Position numbers and translations under genes: made by a program. Below the pieces are notes generated by a model, which was given only the letters and a program-made list of their open reading frames with translations, had not been told where the DNA came from and searched no databases. Below, piece by piece: positions 6,905-15,210 of a DNA stretch of 64,000 nucleotides. The DNA comes from Scatomorpha stercorigallinarum. Its GTDB lineage: Bacteria; Bacillota; Clostridia; Oscillospirales; Oscillospiraceae. The DNA lies in contig CALXGN010000007.1 of the NCBI GenBank assembly GCA_944387865.1, positions 1-64,000 on the forward strand. The letters are read 5' to 3'. Each line of letters begins with the position of its first letter. Within the stretch, counting starts at the first letter, position 1.

Positions 6905-9640
6905 ATGAAACATAAACTCATCCCGAAGCGCATCGGCGCATTATTGCTGTGTCTCACCCTGCTGGCGGGCCTGCTGCCCACGGCGGCCTGGGCGGCGGAC
7001 GCCGACAAGGCCATCATGCTGGGCACAGGCAACATCAGCGGCTATGACAACGAAAGCAACAGCTACGACTATATCTACTACGGCACATGGAGCAACAGCC
7101 CCATCAAATGGCGGGTGCTGGATACGAAAACCAATATGGCAAACGCCACCGAGGGCGACGGGCTTTTTCTGCTGTCTGATGTTCTGTTGGGGACAGGCAC
7201 CAATGGCGGCGTGTATTTTGACAACACAGAACCGTGTAGCAACACATGGCAGGGCAGCGACGCGCAGTCGTGGTGCAGTACCTTTTACAGCAACAACTTA
7301 ACCACGCAGGAGCAGGGCGCGGTTTTGGCAACGACGAAAAGTGACGAAGCATTTACCAGCAGCTTCTATAATATCCAGTTTGCCGCTTCCAACAATATTC
7401 TAAATGGGGACAAGGTGTTTTTCCTGTCGGCAGAGGAAGCGGAAACCAGCGGCTATGGAAGCAGCGCGGGCTATTGGTGGCTCCGCTCTCCCTCCGCGGA
7501 CAATACGGGCTATGCGGGCCTCGTCGGCCACAACGGCGGCGTGGACCACAGCATTGTGGTCTACGCCAGGGCTGCGCGCCCCGCTTTTAATTTAGATCTG
7601 AACTCTGTCCTCTTCACATCTGCCGCCGTAGGCGGCAAAATCCCCGCCGCTGAAAGCGGCGGTCAAGGCGGCGAAGCCGCCGACGCGATTTTTGAAATTA
7701 ACGATACGGATACCAACGAGTGGAAATTGACCCTTTTGGACGACGAACACAAAAACTTTGAAATTTCCAACGCGACGATTAACGGCAGCGGCGACACAAT
7801 AGCTTTCTCCTACTCGGGCGCACAGACCGGGACGAATGAATATATCTCCGTTGTGCTCGAAACCAACAACGAAATCACCCACTACGGGCGCATTTTGCAG
7901 CCGGAAAGCGCAAGCGGAACGGCAAGCTTTACGCTCCCTGCGGGCGTAATGTTAGACAATGATACAAAGCTGTATGTGTTCAACGAGCAGTACAACGGCG
8001 ATAAAATGACCGATTATGCCAGCCCGCTTAAAGAAATCAGTAATCCCACTGTTGACACCACCGCCCCGACGCTTTCCAATGGCTCGGCTACCCGCGACAG
8101 CGCAACCACCGCGACGGTGAAGTTTACCAGCGACGAAGCGGGCAGCTATTACTACGTCTTGGACAACAGCGAAACCGCACCGGACAGCATAGATACTTCC
8201 GGTGAAGGGTCTTCCTGTAACGCCAATGAAGAAACGACGATTACCCTCGATAGCTTATCCGGCGAGTATATCCACATCGTCGTGAAAGACGCGGTTAATA
8301 ATGTGAGTAATGTGCTGACCATCCCGATCCCGGCGTATACGTACACCCTCACAGTGAACTTAAACGGCGGCAGCGGCAGTGCCACAGGCGGGGAATTCGC
8401 CGAGAACGCAGTTGTCAACATTGACGCGGGCAGCCGCAGCAATTACCGCTTTACGGGCTGGACAACCTCAAATGGTGGCATCTTTGCCGAGGCTTCCAGC
8501 GCAAGCACGACCTTTACCATGCCCGCAGCCGATACCACGATTACGGCAAACTGGCAGTACAACCCGCCCTACATCCCGCCCGTCAAGACCCCAAGTGAGC
8601 AGGCCATAGACAAAATCGAGGACGCCGTGGACGGCGTCACGGTAAAAATCACTCTCAGCACAGGCCAGACCAGGCTGGACAAGGAAGTGTTCGAGGCGCT
8701 GGCGGGCCGTGATGTGACGCTGGAGATCAGCGTGCCCGGCGGCGTGAGCTGGACGGTGAACGGGCAGGACATCCCCAAAACCGCCAACCTCACCGACCTG
8801 AACCTCGGCGTTGACCTCGGCACGAGCGGCATCTCCGTGGACGTGATTAACGCGGTCACGGGCGAATACGGCAGTGTGCAGATAACGCTCGCGCACGACG
8901 GCGAGTTCGGCTTCGCGCTGACGCTCACCGCGCCGCTGGGCCGCGGGAACGCGGGCCTGTGGGCAAATCTCTACCACTACGACGAGGCGCGCGAGCGCCT
9001 GACGTTCGAGACGAGCGCGCGCATTGCCGCCGACGGCAGCGCCGCTCTGCGCATGACCCACGCCAGCCAGTACGCGATCGTTATCGACGACAGGAGCCAC
9101 GCCATGACGTTTGCGGACGTGGCGGAGGGCGCGTGGTACTATGACGCGGTGAGCTATGTGTACGCAAACGGCCTGATGGACGGCGTGAGCGCGAGCGAGT
9201 TCGCGCCGGACACAACGCTTACGCGCGCGATGCTGGTCACCATCCTCTGGCGCATGGAAGGCGAGCCGGTTGTGAATTACTTAATGCCCTTCACCGACGT
9301 TGACGGCGGCGCGTGGTACGCCGAGGCCGTCCGCTGGGCGGCGAGCGAGGGCATAGTCACCGGCGTAAGCGACACGAGCTTCGCACCCAACGCCGAGATA
9401 ACCCGCGAACAGTTAGCGGCGATACTCCACCGCTACGCGGGCGAGCCCGCCACGGCGGCCAACCTCGCCGGCTACGCCGACGGCGCGAGCGTGAGCGCAT
9501 ACGCGGTAGACGCTATGAGCTGGTGCGTCGAGCACGACATAATTACCGGCACGACCGCCACGACGCTTGAGCCGCAGGGTACCGCCACAAGAGCGCAAGC
9601 CGCCGCAATGCTGATGCGGTTTGCGGAAAACTTGAAATAA
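6905..9640 (+). CDS. Secreted multi-domain protein with C-terminal SLH repeats
   Basis: A 911-residue exported protein. Residues 1-31 are a Sec signal peptide (KR charges, LLLCLTLLAGLLP, AWAAD cleavage). Residues about 45-235 form a DUF6273-like domain with the characteristic IKWRVLDT and YWWLRSPSA motifs. Middle regions look like Ig-like folds, followed by an InlB B-repeat-like segment near 475-540 (LTVNLNGGSG, FTGWT, TFTMPAADTTITANW). Three SLH domains end the protein (FADVAEGAWYYDAVSYVYANG, FTDVDGGAWYAEAV and YAVDAMSWCVEHDIITG), anchoring it to secondary cell-wall polymer. The start at 6905 is set by AGGGAGGT and the signal peptide. Lying inside the predicted ends, it is element cargo; adhesion is possible but unproven. 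Confidence 0.88.
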   Translation: MKHKLIPKRIGALLLCLTLLAGLLPTAAWAADADKAIMLGTGNISGYDNESNSYDYIYYGTWSNSPIKWRVLDTKTNMANATEGDGLFLLSDVLLGTGTNGGVYFDNTEPCSNTWQGSDAQSWCSTFYSNNLTTQEQGAVLATTKSDEAFTSSFYNIQFAASNNILNGDKVFFLSAEEAETSGYGSSAGYWWLRSPSADNTGYAGLVGHNGGVDHSIVVYARAARPAFNLDLNSVLFTSAAVGGKIPAAESGGQGGEAADAIFEINDTDTNEWKLTLLDDEHKNFEISNATINGSGDTIAFSYSGAQTGTNEYISVVLETNNEITHYGRILQPESASGTASFTLPAGVMLDNDTKLYVFNEQYNGDKMTDYASPLKEISNPTVDTTAPTLSNGSATRDSATTATVKFTSDEAGSYYYVLDNSETAPDSIDTSGEGSSCNANEETTITLDSLSGEYIHIVVKDAVNNVSNVLTIPIPAYTYTLTVNLNGGSGSATGGEFAENAVVNIDAGSRSNYRFTGWTTSNGGIFAEASSASTTFTMPAADTTITANWQYNPPYIPPVKTPSEQAIDKIEDAVDGVTVKITLSTGQTRLDKEVFEALAGRDVTLEISVPGGVSWTVNGQDIPKTANLTDLNLGVDLGTSGISVDVINAVTGEYGSVQITLAHDGEFGFALTLTAPLGRGNAGLWANLYHYDEARERLTFETSARIAADGSAALRMTHASQYAIVIDDRSHAMTFADVAEGAWYYDAVSYVYANGLMDGVSASEFAPDTTLTRAMLVTILWRMEGEPVVNYLMPFTDVDGGAWYAEAVRWAASEGIVTGVSDTSFAPNAEITREQLAAILHRYAGEPATAANLAGYADGASVSAYAVDAMSWCVEHDIITGTTATTLEPQGTATRAQAAAMLMRFAENLK

Positions 9641-9648
9641 ATGTGCAA

Positions 9649-9677
9649 ACGCCGCCCGGAATCCGGGCGGCGTTTTA
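9649..9677 (+). terminator. Intrinsic terminator after the SLH gene
   Basis: Eleven-base-pair GC-rich stem (9649-9659 with 9663-9673), a 3-nt loop and a T tract, 8 bp past the stop codon. Confidence 0.9.
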
Positions 9678-9692
9678 TCATAGCCTGACTCG

Positions 9693-9713
9693 TGTCGTAA
9701 AAGTGTCGTAAAT
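9693..9713. repeat. Right-end integrase arm-type repeats
   Basis: TGTCGTAAA (9693-9701) and TGTCGTAAAT (9704-9713), same orientation and same 11-bp pitch as the pair at 1-21. The pair sits 21 bp left of the dyad at 9734-9756, as expected for the right arm of an integrated element. Confidence 0.6.
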
Positions 9714-9733
9714 TTCATGCCCGGTGTGGGAGA

Positions 9734-9756
9734 AAACCCTTTAATATCAAGGGTTT
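9734..9756. other. Probable right attachment site (attR core)
   Basis: Perfect 8-bp inverted arms, AAACCCTT and AAGGGTTT, flank a 7-bp centre TAATATC. This is the geometry of a tyrosine-recombinase core site, with inverted Int sites around a crossover region. It lies between the last element gene plus arm repeats and the first chromosomal gene livF. No gene was recognised in 9757-9870. The matching left site is predicted just outside the window, so identity could not be tested. Confidence 0.5.
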
Positions 9757-9870
9757 CAGGGTTGTGTTAAGGCTCTGCCGTGACAGACAAAAAGCACTTT
9801 TATCATCTGTTTAGCTCTCCTGAATATGATGGGTCATAAGTGTCCCTGGCGCTTTGACGCCGGTGGTTTT

Positions 9871-10581
9871 TCAGCCGCCGAGGTAGGCTTTTTTCACCTG
9901 GTCGCTCTCGGCGAGCTCTTTGCCCGTGCCGCTGAGGCTGATGGAGCCGGTCTCCATCACGTAGGCCCGGTCGGCCACGGAGAGGGCCATCTGCGCGTTC
10001 TGCTCCACGAGCAGTATCGTGGTGCCGTTCTCGTGCAGGCGGCGGATTATATCGAATATCTGCTCCACAAGGATGGGCGCGAGGCCCATGGAGGGCTCGT
10101 CGAGCATCAGCAGCTTGGGGCTGCTCATCAGCGCGCGGCCGATGGCGAGCATCTGCTGTTCGCCGCCGGAGAGCGTGCCCGCCACCTGGCGGCGGCGCTC
10201 CTTCAGGCGCGGGAACTGCGCGAACACTTTTTCCAGGTCCTCGTCCACGCCGGAGCCGCTGCGGGTATAGGCGCCCATCTCCAGATTCTCCTGTACGGTC
10301 ATCTGCAGGAAGATGCGCCGGCCCTCCGGCACCTGGGCCAGGCCGCGCTCCACGATCTTGTGCGGCGGCAGGCGGCTGATGTTCTCGCCCAGGAACTCCA
10401 CCGAGCCGGTGCGCGAGCGCAGCAGGCCGGATATGGTCTGCAACGTGGTGGACTTGCCCGCGCCGTTGGCGCCGATGAGCGTCACCACCTCGCCCCGGTC
10501 CACGTGGAAGGAGACGCCCTTGATGGCGTGGATGGCGCCGTAATAGACGTTGATGTTATCTACTTTCAGTATCTGCTCCAC
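9871..10581 (-). CDS. livF: Branched-chain amino acid ABC transporter ATPase LivF
   Basis: A 236-residue ABC ATPase. Walker A is GANGAGKST (about 37-45), the signature is LSGGEQQ, Walker B is LLMLDEPSMGL, and the switch histidine is absent in the usual LivF way (LVEQNAQMAL). The N-terminus LKVDNINVYYGAIHAIKGVSF is diagnostic of LivF. It is the last gene of livK-livH-livM-livG-livF and starts 2 bp after livG. With LivG it would form the nucleotide-binding heterodimer powering uptake of leucine, isoleucine and valine or related amides. Confidence 0.95.
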   Translation of the reverse strand: MEQILKVDNINVYYGAIHAIKGVSFHVDRGEVVTLIGANGAGKSTTLQTISGLLRSRTGSVEFLGENISRLPPHKIVERGLAQVPEGRRIFLQMTVQENLEMGAYTRSGSGVDEDLEKVFAQFPRLKERRRQVAGTLSGGEQQMLAIGRALMSSPKLLMLDEPSMGLAPILVEQIFDIIRRLHENGTTILLVEQNAQMALSVADRAYVMETGSISLSGTGKELAESDQVKKAYLGG

Positions 10582-10583
10582 GC

Positions 10584-11438
10584 TCAGGCCTCCTTTTTGC
10601 GGCCCAGATAGGCCTCGATGACCACGGGGTCGGACTGGATGTCCGCCGGCGTGCCCTTGGCGATGACTTTGCCGAAGTTCAGCACGCAGATGCCCTCGCA
10701 GATGCCCATGACGAGATTCATGTCGTGCTCGATGAGCATGATGGCGATCTGGAAGGTGTCCCGTATTTTGATGATATTCTCCATCAGCTCCGCCGTTTCG
10801 GAGGGATTCATGCCGGCGGCGGGCTCGTCGAGCAGCAGCAGGTTGGGATTCGTGCCCAGGGCGCGCACGATCTCCAGCCGGCGCTGCGCGCCGTAGGGCA
10901 GGCTGCCGGCCTTTTTATCAGCCATGTCCTGCATGTCGAAGATGCTCAGCAGCTCCATCGCCCGCTCGTGGGCGATGCTCTCCTGCTTCCAGTAGGAGGG
11001 CAGGCGCAGTATGCCGCCCAGCATGCCGTATTTTATCTGGTTGTGCAGGCCCAGCTTTACGTTGTCCTCCACCGTGAGGTTGGAGAAGAGGCGGATGTTC
11101 TGGAACGTCCGCGCCACGCCCAGCTTGTTCACCTGCTCGGTGCTCATGCCGGCGGTGTCGCGCCCGTCCACCATGATGATGCCGCGCGTTGGCTGGTAGA
11201 CCTTGGTGAGCAGGTTGAACACCGTGGTCTTGCCCGCGCCGTTGGGGCCGATGAGGCCGGCTATCTCCGTGCGGCCGATGACGAGGTTAAAGTCGTCCAC
11301 CGCCGTCAGCCCGCCGAAATCTATGCCCAGGTGCCGCGCTTCCAGCACGGGCATTTTGTCCAGGTCGCGTTCGGGGATATACGCGCCGCTGGGCATGGGC
11401 ACGAGCGGGCTCTCTATGTTCGATTTTACCTTAGCCAC
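10584..11438 (-). CDS. livG: Branched-chain amino acid ABC transporter ATPase LivG
   Basis: A 284-residue ABC ATPase with GPNGAGKTT (Walker A), LPYGAQRRLEI (LivG-type signature), LLLLDEPAAGMNP (Walker B) and the switch region LIEHDMNLVMGI. The GTG start at 11438 was chosen over the longer open frame because AAAGGAGG lies 8 nt upstream. This gives an 8-bp overlap with the end of livM, implying coupled translation. An N-terminal extension of about 45 residues precedes the typical LivG start (LEARHLGIDFGGLTAVDDF) and may be partly dispensable. It partners LivF at the cytoplasmic face of LivH/LivM. Confidence 0.93.
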   Translation of the reverse strand: MAKVKSNIESPLVPMPSGAYIPERDLDKMPVLEARHLGIDFGGLTAVDDFNLVIGRTEIAGLIGPNGAGKTTVFNLLTKVYQPTRGIIMVDGRDTAGMSTEQVNKLGVARTFQNIRLFSNLTVEDNVKLGLHNQIKYGMLGGILRLPSYWKQESIAHERAMELLSIFDMQDMADKKAGSLPYGAQRRLEIVRALGTNPNLLLLDEPAAGMNPSETAELMENIIKIRDTFQIAIMLIEHDMNLVMGICEGICVLNFGKVIAKGTPADIQSDPVVIEAYLGRKKEA

Positions 11439-12549
11439 GGACTGCGCCTCCTTTCTTTTCACGCGCGCCGCGCAGCGCGGCGAAGGGGCGGGCGACAAGG
11501 GCGCGCAGCTGCGGGTTGTTGGTGGCCAGCATCACGAGTATCAGCACGACGGCGTAGATGAGCATGCGGTAGTCGTCAAAGCCGCGCAGGGCCTCCGGCA
11601 GTATGGTGAGCACGGTGGCGGCGATGATGGAGCCCCAGATATTGCCCAGCCCGCCGAGCACGACGAATACGAGGACGAGTATCGAAGTGTTGAAATTGAA
11701 CTTCGCGGCGGCGACGTTCGAGAGATTCAGCCCGTAGAGGGCGCCGGCCGCGCCCGCCAGGGCGGCTGAGGTGACAAAGGCCATCAGCTTGTATTTGGTG
11801 ACGTTGATGCCCACGCTCTCGGCGGCAATGCGGTTGTCGCGCAGCGCCATGATGGCCCGGCCGGAGCGGCTGCGTATCAGGTTCAGCACCACTACGAGCG
11901 TGACCATGATGAGGATGAAGCCGGCGGTGAAGGTGGCGATGGTGTCCGTACCCGTCGCGCCCTGCGCGCCCTTGATGATGGCGACGCCGTTTTCCGTCAG
12001 GCCCAGGTCGCTGACGCTGCGCGTGCCGGCGGCGTTGAACACGATATGCAGGCCGTTCTCGTCATAGCCGACGATCAGGCAGTTGATGAGCTCCTTGATG
12101 ATCTCGCCGAAGGCGAGCGTGACGATGGCCAGATAGTCGCCGCGCAGGCGCAGCACGGGCAGACCGACGATGAACCCGGCCACGGCGGCGAAGGCCGCGC
12201 CCACCACGAGGGCGATGGCCAGCCGCAGCGCATCCGAGGGGATGGCCGACTGCAGGCTCATGGCCGCCACGATGCCGGAGAAGGCGCCCACGCTCATGAA
12301 GCCCGCGTGGCCCAGGCTGAGCTCGCCGAGGATGCCGACTGTCAGGTTGAGGGAGACGGCCATCACGATGTAGCAGCAGATGGGGACCAGCTGCCCGCTG
12401 AAGGAGCGGCTGAGCATGTCGCGGTCAAGCAGCGAGTTTACGATGAGGAAGGCGATGATGACGCCGGCATAGGTGCCGTAGTCGATGAGGGCGGTCTTTT
12501 TTACGCGGAGCCTGTCCAGCCCGCTTTTGAACTTTGCTGTCGATCTCAT
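11431..12549 (-). CDS. livM: Branched-chain amino acid ABC transporter permease LivM
   Basis: A 372-residue integral membrane permease with about ten hydrophobic segments. Family motifs include GELSLGHAGFMSVGAFSG near the N-terminus and the cytoplasmic coupling segment RSGRAIMALRDNRIAAESVGIN, followed by LMAFVTSAALAGAAGALYGL. The start at 12549 is preferred because it is the first ATG after the livH stop codon (7 bp later) and has AGGTG close upstream. It pairs with LivH to form the transmembrane channel. The C-terminal tail is Arg/Gly-rich and ends inside the livG start region. Confidence 0.93.
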   Translation of the reverse strand: MRSTAKFKSGLDRLRVKKTALIDYGTYAGVIIAFLIVNSLLDRDMLSRSFSGQLVPICCYIVMAVSLNLTVGILGELSLGHAGFMSVGAFSGIVAAMSLQSAIPSDALRLAIALVVGAAFAAVAGFIVGLPVLRLRGDYLAIVTLAFGEIIKELINCLIVGYDENGLHIVFNAAGTRSVSDLGLTENGVAIIKGAQGATGTDTIATFTAGFILIMVTLVVVLNLIRSRSGRAIMALRDNRIAAESVGINVTKYKLMAFVTSAALAGAAGALYGLNLSNVAAAKFNFNTSILVLVFVVLGGLGNIWGSIIAATVLTILPEALRGFDDYRMLIYAVVLILVMLATNNPQLRALVARPFAALRGAREKKGGAVRG

Positions 12550-12556
12550 GCGCACC

Positions 12557-13435
12557 TCACACTTTCTCCGGCACATATTTGCCGAGCAGGCCCGCCGGGC
12601 GCACGAGCAGGGTGACGATGAGCACGGCGAACACTATGGAATTGGCCAGCTGGGTGGAGATATAGGCCTTGGCCAGCGACTCGATGATGCCAAGCAGGAT
12701 GCCGCCGAGGAAAGCCCCGGGGATGGAGCCGATGCCGCCGAACACCGCCGCCGTGAAGGCCTTGATGCCGGGCATGGAGCCCGTCGTGGGCATCAGCGAG
12801 GTGGAGAAGGAGCAGTACATCACGCCCGCCACCGCCGCCAGCGCGGAGCCGATGGCAAAGGTGAGGGAGATGGTGTGGTTGACGTTGATGCCCATCAGCT
12901 GGGCCGCGCCCTTGTCCTCCGAGCACGCCCTCATGGCCTTGCCGATCTTGCTCTTGCCGGTGAAGAGCGTCAGGGCCGCCATGATGACCAGGCACATCAG
13001 CACCGTGGCGACGGAGATGTAGGAGATGCTCAGCCGGCCGCCAAAGAGCTGCATGGAGCCGCTGACGATGGGCGTATAGGACTGGGGATTCGCCCCCCAG
13101 AGGAGCTGGGCGGCGTTTTGCAGGAAGTAGCTGACGCCGATGGCCGTTATCAGCACGGCCAGGTTGGGCGCCGCGCGCAGCGGGCGGTAGGCCAGGCCCT
13201 CGATGACGATACCGAGCACCGTGCAGACCAGTATCGCCAGCAGCACGCCCACCCACCAGGGCAGGCCCAGCGCGCTCATGCTCAGAAGGGAAATGTAGCC
13301 GCCCACCATGATGACGTCGCCGTGGGCGAAGTTCAGCATCTTGGCAATGCCGTAGACCATCGTGTAGCCGAGGGCGATGATGGCGTAGACGCTGCCAAGG
13401 CTGACACCGCTGATAAGATAGGAAAGAAATTCCAT
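12557..13435 (-). CDS. livH: Branched-chain amino acid ABC transporter permease LivH
   Basis: A 292-residue membrane permease. Diagnostic stretches are GVSLGSVYAIIALGYTMVYGIAKMLNFAHGDVIMVG at the N-terminus and the coupling-loop segment MRACSEDKGAAQLMGINV. About eight transmembrane helices are visible. The ATG at 13435 follows GAGGTGA by 5 nt and was preferred over a GTG three codons upstream. It is separated from livK by 171 bp containing a 24-bp perfect palindrome, which could limit permease transcripts relative to the binding protein. Confidence 0.94.
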   Translation of the reverse strand: MEFLSYLISGVSLGSVYAIIALGYTMVYGIAKMLNFAHGDVIMVGGYISLLSMSALGLPWWVGVLLAILVCTVLGIVIEGLAYRPLRAAPNLAVLITAIGVSYFLQNAAQLLWGANPQSYTPIVSGSMQLFGGRLSISYISVATVLMCLVIMAALTLFTGKSKIGKAMRACSEDKGAAQLMGINVNHTISLTFAIGSALAAVAGVMYCSFSTSLMPTTGSMPGIKAFTAAVFGGIGSIPGAFLGGILLGIIESLAKAYISTQLANSIVFAVLIVTLLVRPAGLLGKYVPEKV

Positions 13436-13532
13436 GCAGTTCACCTCGTTTTATCTGTGCTCACTGTGAACGTTCTGCGGCATATGCCGGGGCGGGAGTG
13501 GCGCCGCCCCCGCAGACGCCGCAGACGCGCCG

Positions 13533-13556
13533 TGGCTGCCGGGGCCCCGGCAGCCA
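13533..13556. other. Perfect 24-bp palindrome between livK and livH
   Basis: TGGCTGCCGGGG followed by its exact reverse complement. In RNA this folds into a very stable hairpin just after the livK stop codon. No T tract follows on the minus strand, so a 3' stabiliser or processing element that raises livK over livHMGF is more likely than a terminator. The rest of 13436-13606 shows nothing else. Confidence 0.55.
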
Positions 13557-13606
13557 GGCGCAATGGATCGGGAGAGGAAGGGGGGAGGGCCGCCCTTCTT
13601 CTTTTT

Positions 13607-14839
13607 TTACTCAGCGGAGACGTACGCGCCGTCGTGGATGACCACGGCCATGGGCAGCTTGCTGACGGTGCCGTCCGTGCCCCAGGTGAGGCCGCTGCCG
13701 GTGAGGCCGTCGAAGCTCATGGTGGTGAACTGCTCGATGAGGGCGTCGCAGAGCTCCTCGGCGCTCATGTCGGGCGTGCAGCCGGCGTTCTCAAGCGCCT
13801 GCTTGAGGGCGTAGATGCAGTCGTAGCCGTCGGCGGCGAACTGGTTGGGGGTCTCGCCGTGGCGCTCGTTGTACTCGGCGACGAAGTTGACGGTGAGCTC
13901 GTCGGTGGCGTCCGCAGAGAAGGGGGTCAGCACCATGACGCCCTCGGCCAGGCTCATGTCGAAGTTCTTGAGGGTGAGGATGCCGTCCATGCCGTCCACG
14001 CCGAAGAAGGTGGGCTCATAGCCCATGGCGTCGGCCTGGGCGAGGATGACGGAAGCGGGCTGGTAGTAGATGGGCAGGAACACGACGTCGGCCCCGGCTG
14101 ACTGGGCGCCGGCCAGCTGGACAGAGAAATCCGTGGCGGTCTCATTGGTGAAGGTGCCCTGGTAGACGATCTCCAGGCCCTGGTTCTCGCACTCGGCAAC
14201 GAACGTGTCGCGGATGCCCTGGGAGTAGGCATCGTCGTTGCGGTAGATGACGGCGATCTTGGAATCAGGCATGTTGGCGGCCATGTAGGTGGCGGAGCCC
14301 ATGCCCTGGTTGGGGTCGGTGAAGCAGAGCTGGAAGACGTTGTCCTTGCCCGCGACCACGTCCGGGGAAGAGGCGCTGGGGGTGAGGGTGAAAACGCGGT
14401 CCTCATAGGCGACGGCGGAGACGGAGATCGCCGGGCCGGTGGTGACGGGGCCGACCAGGACCTGCATGTCGTTGTCCATCAGGTTGTTGTAGGCGTTGAC
14501 GCTCGTCTCGCCGTCGGACACGTCGTCCTGGAAGTCAAAGTCGATCTGATAGCCGTTGATGCCGCCGGCGGCGTTGATCTCATCGACGGCGATCTGCGCG
14601 CCGTTCATGACGGCGGTGCCGTAGATGGCGTTGTCGCCCGTCAGGGGGCCGACGCCGCCAAACTTGAACGCAGTGCCTTCGGCGGCGGGCTCTTCCTCAC
14701 CGGAGGGCTCCTCGGCGGCGGGCTCGCCGCTGGCGGGGGCCTCGGAGGGTTCCTCGGCGGGGTCTTCGGCCTGGCCGCAGCCGGCCATCAGGCATACGCA
14801 CATCAGCATAGCCAGGACAAGAGAGAAGAACTTTTTCAT
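13607..14839 (-). CDS. livK: Branched-chain amino acid ABC substrate-binding lipoprotein
   Basis: A 410-residue periplasmic-binding-type lipoprotein. The signal peptide ends in the lipobox LMAGC (Cys21), followed by an acidic Pro/Ala/Glu linker (22-53). The mature domain begins FKFGGVGPLTGDNAIYG, the typical start of type I Leu/Ile/Val-binding folds, and contains NAAGGINGY and NDDAYSQGIRDTF motifs. It is anchored on the outer face of the membrane and delivers substrate to LivHM. The start is set by TAGGAGG 8 nt upstream. The gene lies immediately behind an intrinsic terminator and an Ile/Leu/Val-rich leader ORF, so its expression is probably attenuated. Confidence 0.95.
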   Translation of the reverse strand: MKKFFSLVLAMLMCVCLMAGCGQAEDPAEEPSEAPASGEPAAEEPSGEEEPAAEGTAFKFGGVGPLTGDNAIYGTAVMNGAQIAVDEINAAGGINGYQIDFDFQDDVSDGETSVNAYNNLMDNDMQVLVGPVTTGPAISVSAVAYEDRVFTLTPSASSPDVVAGKDNVFQLCFTDPNQGMGSATYMAANMPDSKIAVIYRNDDAYSQGIRDTFVAECENQGLEIVYQGTFTNETATDFSVQLAGAQSAGADVVFLPIYYQPASVILAQADAMGYEPTFFGVDGMDGILTLKNFDMSLAEGVMVLTPFSADATDELTVNFVAEYNERHGETPNQFAADGYDCIYALKQALENAGCTPDMSAEELCDALIEQFTTMSFDGLTGSGLTWGTDGTVSKLPMAVVIHDGAYVSAE

Positions 14840-14870
14840 GTTTGCCTCCTAAAATGCGATTTTATACAAA

Positions 14871-14904
14871 AAACCGGCCCCGGCCAGATGGCCGGGACCG
14901 GTTT
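14871..14904 (-). terminator. Intrinsic terminator in the liv leader (attenuator)
   Basis: On the minus strand, a stem of two 7-bp blocks (14904-14898 with 14877-14871, and 14896-14890 with 14885-14879) around one C/A mismatch, loop ATCT, then a run of six T. It lies 32 bp before the livK start and 16 bp after the leader ORF stop. The 5' arm segment CCGGTCC (14901-14895) can instead pair with GGTACCGG at 14935-14928, inside the last leader codons, giving a competing antiterminator with one bulged base. Confidence 0.8.
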
Positions 14905-14919
14905 GAAGTATACTCCAAA

Positions 14920-15210
14920 TCAGTGTGCCGGTACCATACCTGGCTCGGTGTTGCTGCGGCGGGCTACTACTACGGCGGCAACAAGTACGATAATGCTGGC
15001 GGCGATGCGCGCTATGCGTATAATTATAAGGCGCAGGGCAGCAAAAATGGACACCGCAAGAGCGGTGTCCAGGCTAAGCAGGCAGGCAGTATTATCGCGG
15101 CGGGCAGAATCGTCGCTGAAGGAATGAGCGCAGGCAGGCGCAAAGTCCGCGCAATGAGAGCCGCGGGCGTCAAAGCTGTTAAAAGTTCGCTCAAAGTGAC
15201 GGTCAAACAT
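14920..15210 (-). CDS. Ile/Leu/Val-rich leader ORF upstream of livK
   Basis: A 96-codon ORF starting with ATG 8 nt after AAAGGAG and driven by a near-consensus promoter. Codons 61-82 (15030-14965) are LIIIRIARIAASIIVLVAAVVV: 14 of 22 are branched-chain residues, many with ATA, CTT and GTA codons that look uncommon in neighbouring genes. The stop codon lies 16 bp before the terminator that precedes livK. This is the layout of a leader peptide controlling attenuation by branched-chain aminoacyl-tRNA supply, although 96 codons is long for one. The alternative is a small membrane protein, since residues 55-83 could span a membrane. The first 45 residues look unlike a folded protein, and an overlapping frame (15203-15024) is also Leu/Ile-rich, so the true frame needs proof. 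Confidence 0.6.
   Translation of the reverse strand: MFDRHFERTFNSFDARGSHCADFAPACAHSFSDDSARRDNTACLLSLDTALAVSIFAALRLIIIRIARIAASIIVLVAAVVVARRSNTEPGMVPAH
15049..15070 (-). other. Hairpin within the liv leader
   Basis: GGACACCGC, loop TCTT, GCGGTGTCC, followed on the minus strand by ATTTTT. It lies inside the leader ORF, just upstream of the Ile/Leu/Val codon run. It could be a transcription pause site, as attenuators need, or a weak upstream terminator. Confidence 0.5.

Noticed and set aside
9838..9870. Possible terminator after livF
   Set aside because: A small GGCG-TCAAAG-CGCC hairpin exists but without a T tract on the minus strand; support too weak to list.
12485..14101. Long plus-strand open frame opposite livH/livK
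   Set aside because: Antisense to confidently assigned transporter genes, low-complexity composition (Gly/His/Asp/Arg), no start signal.
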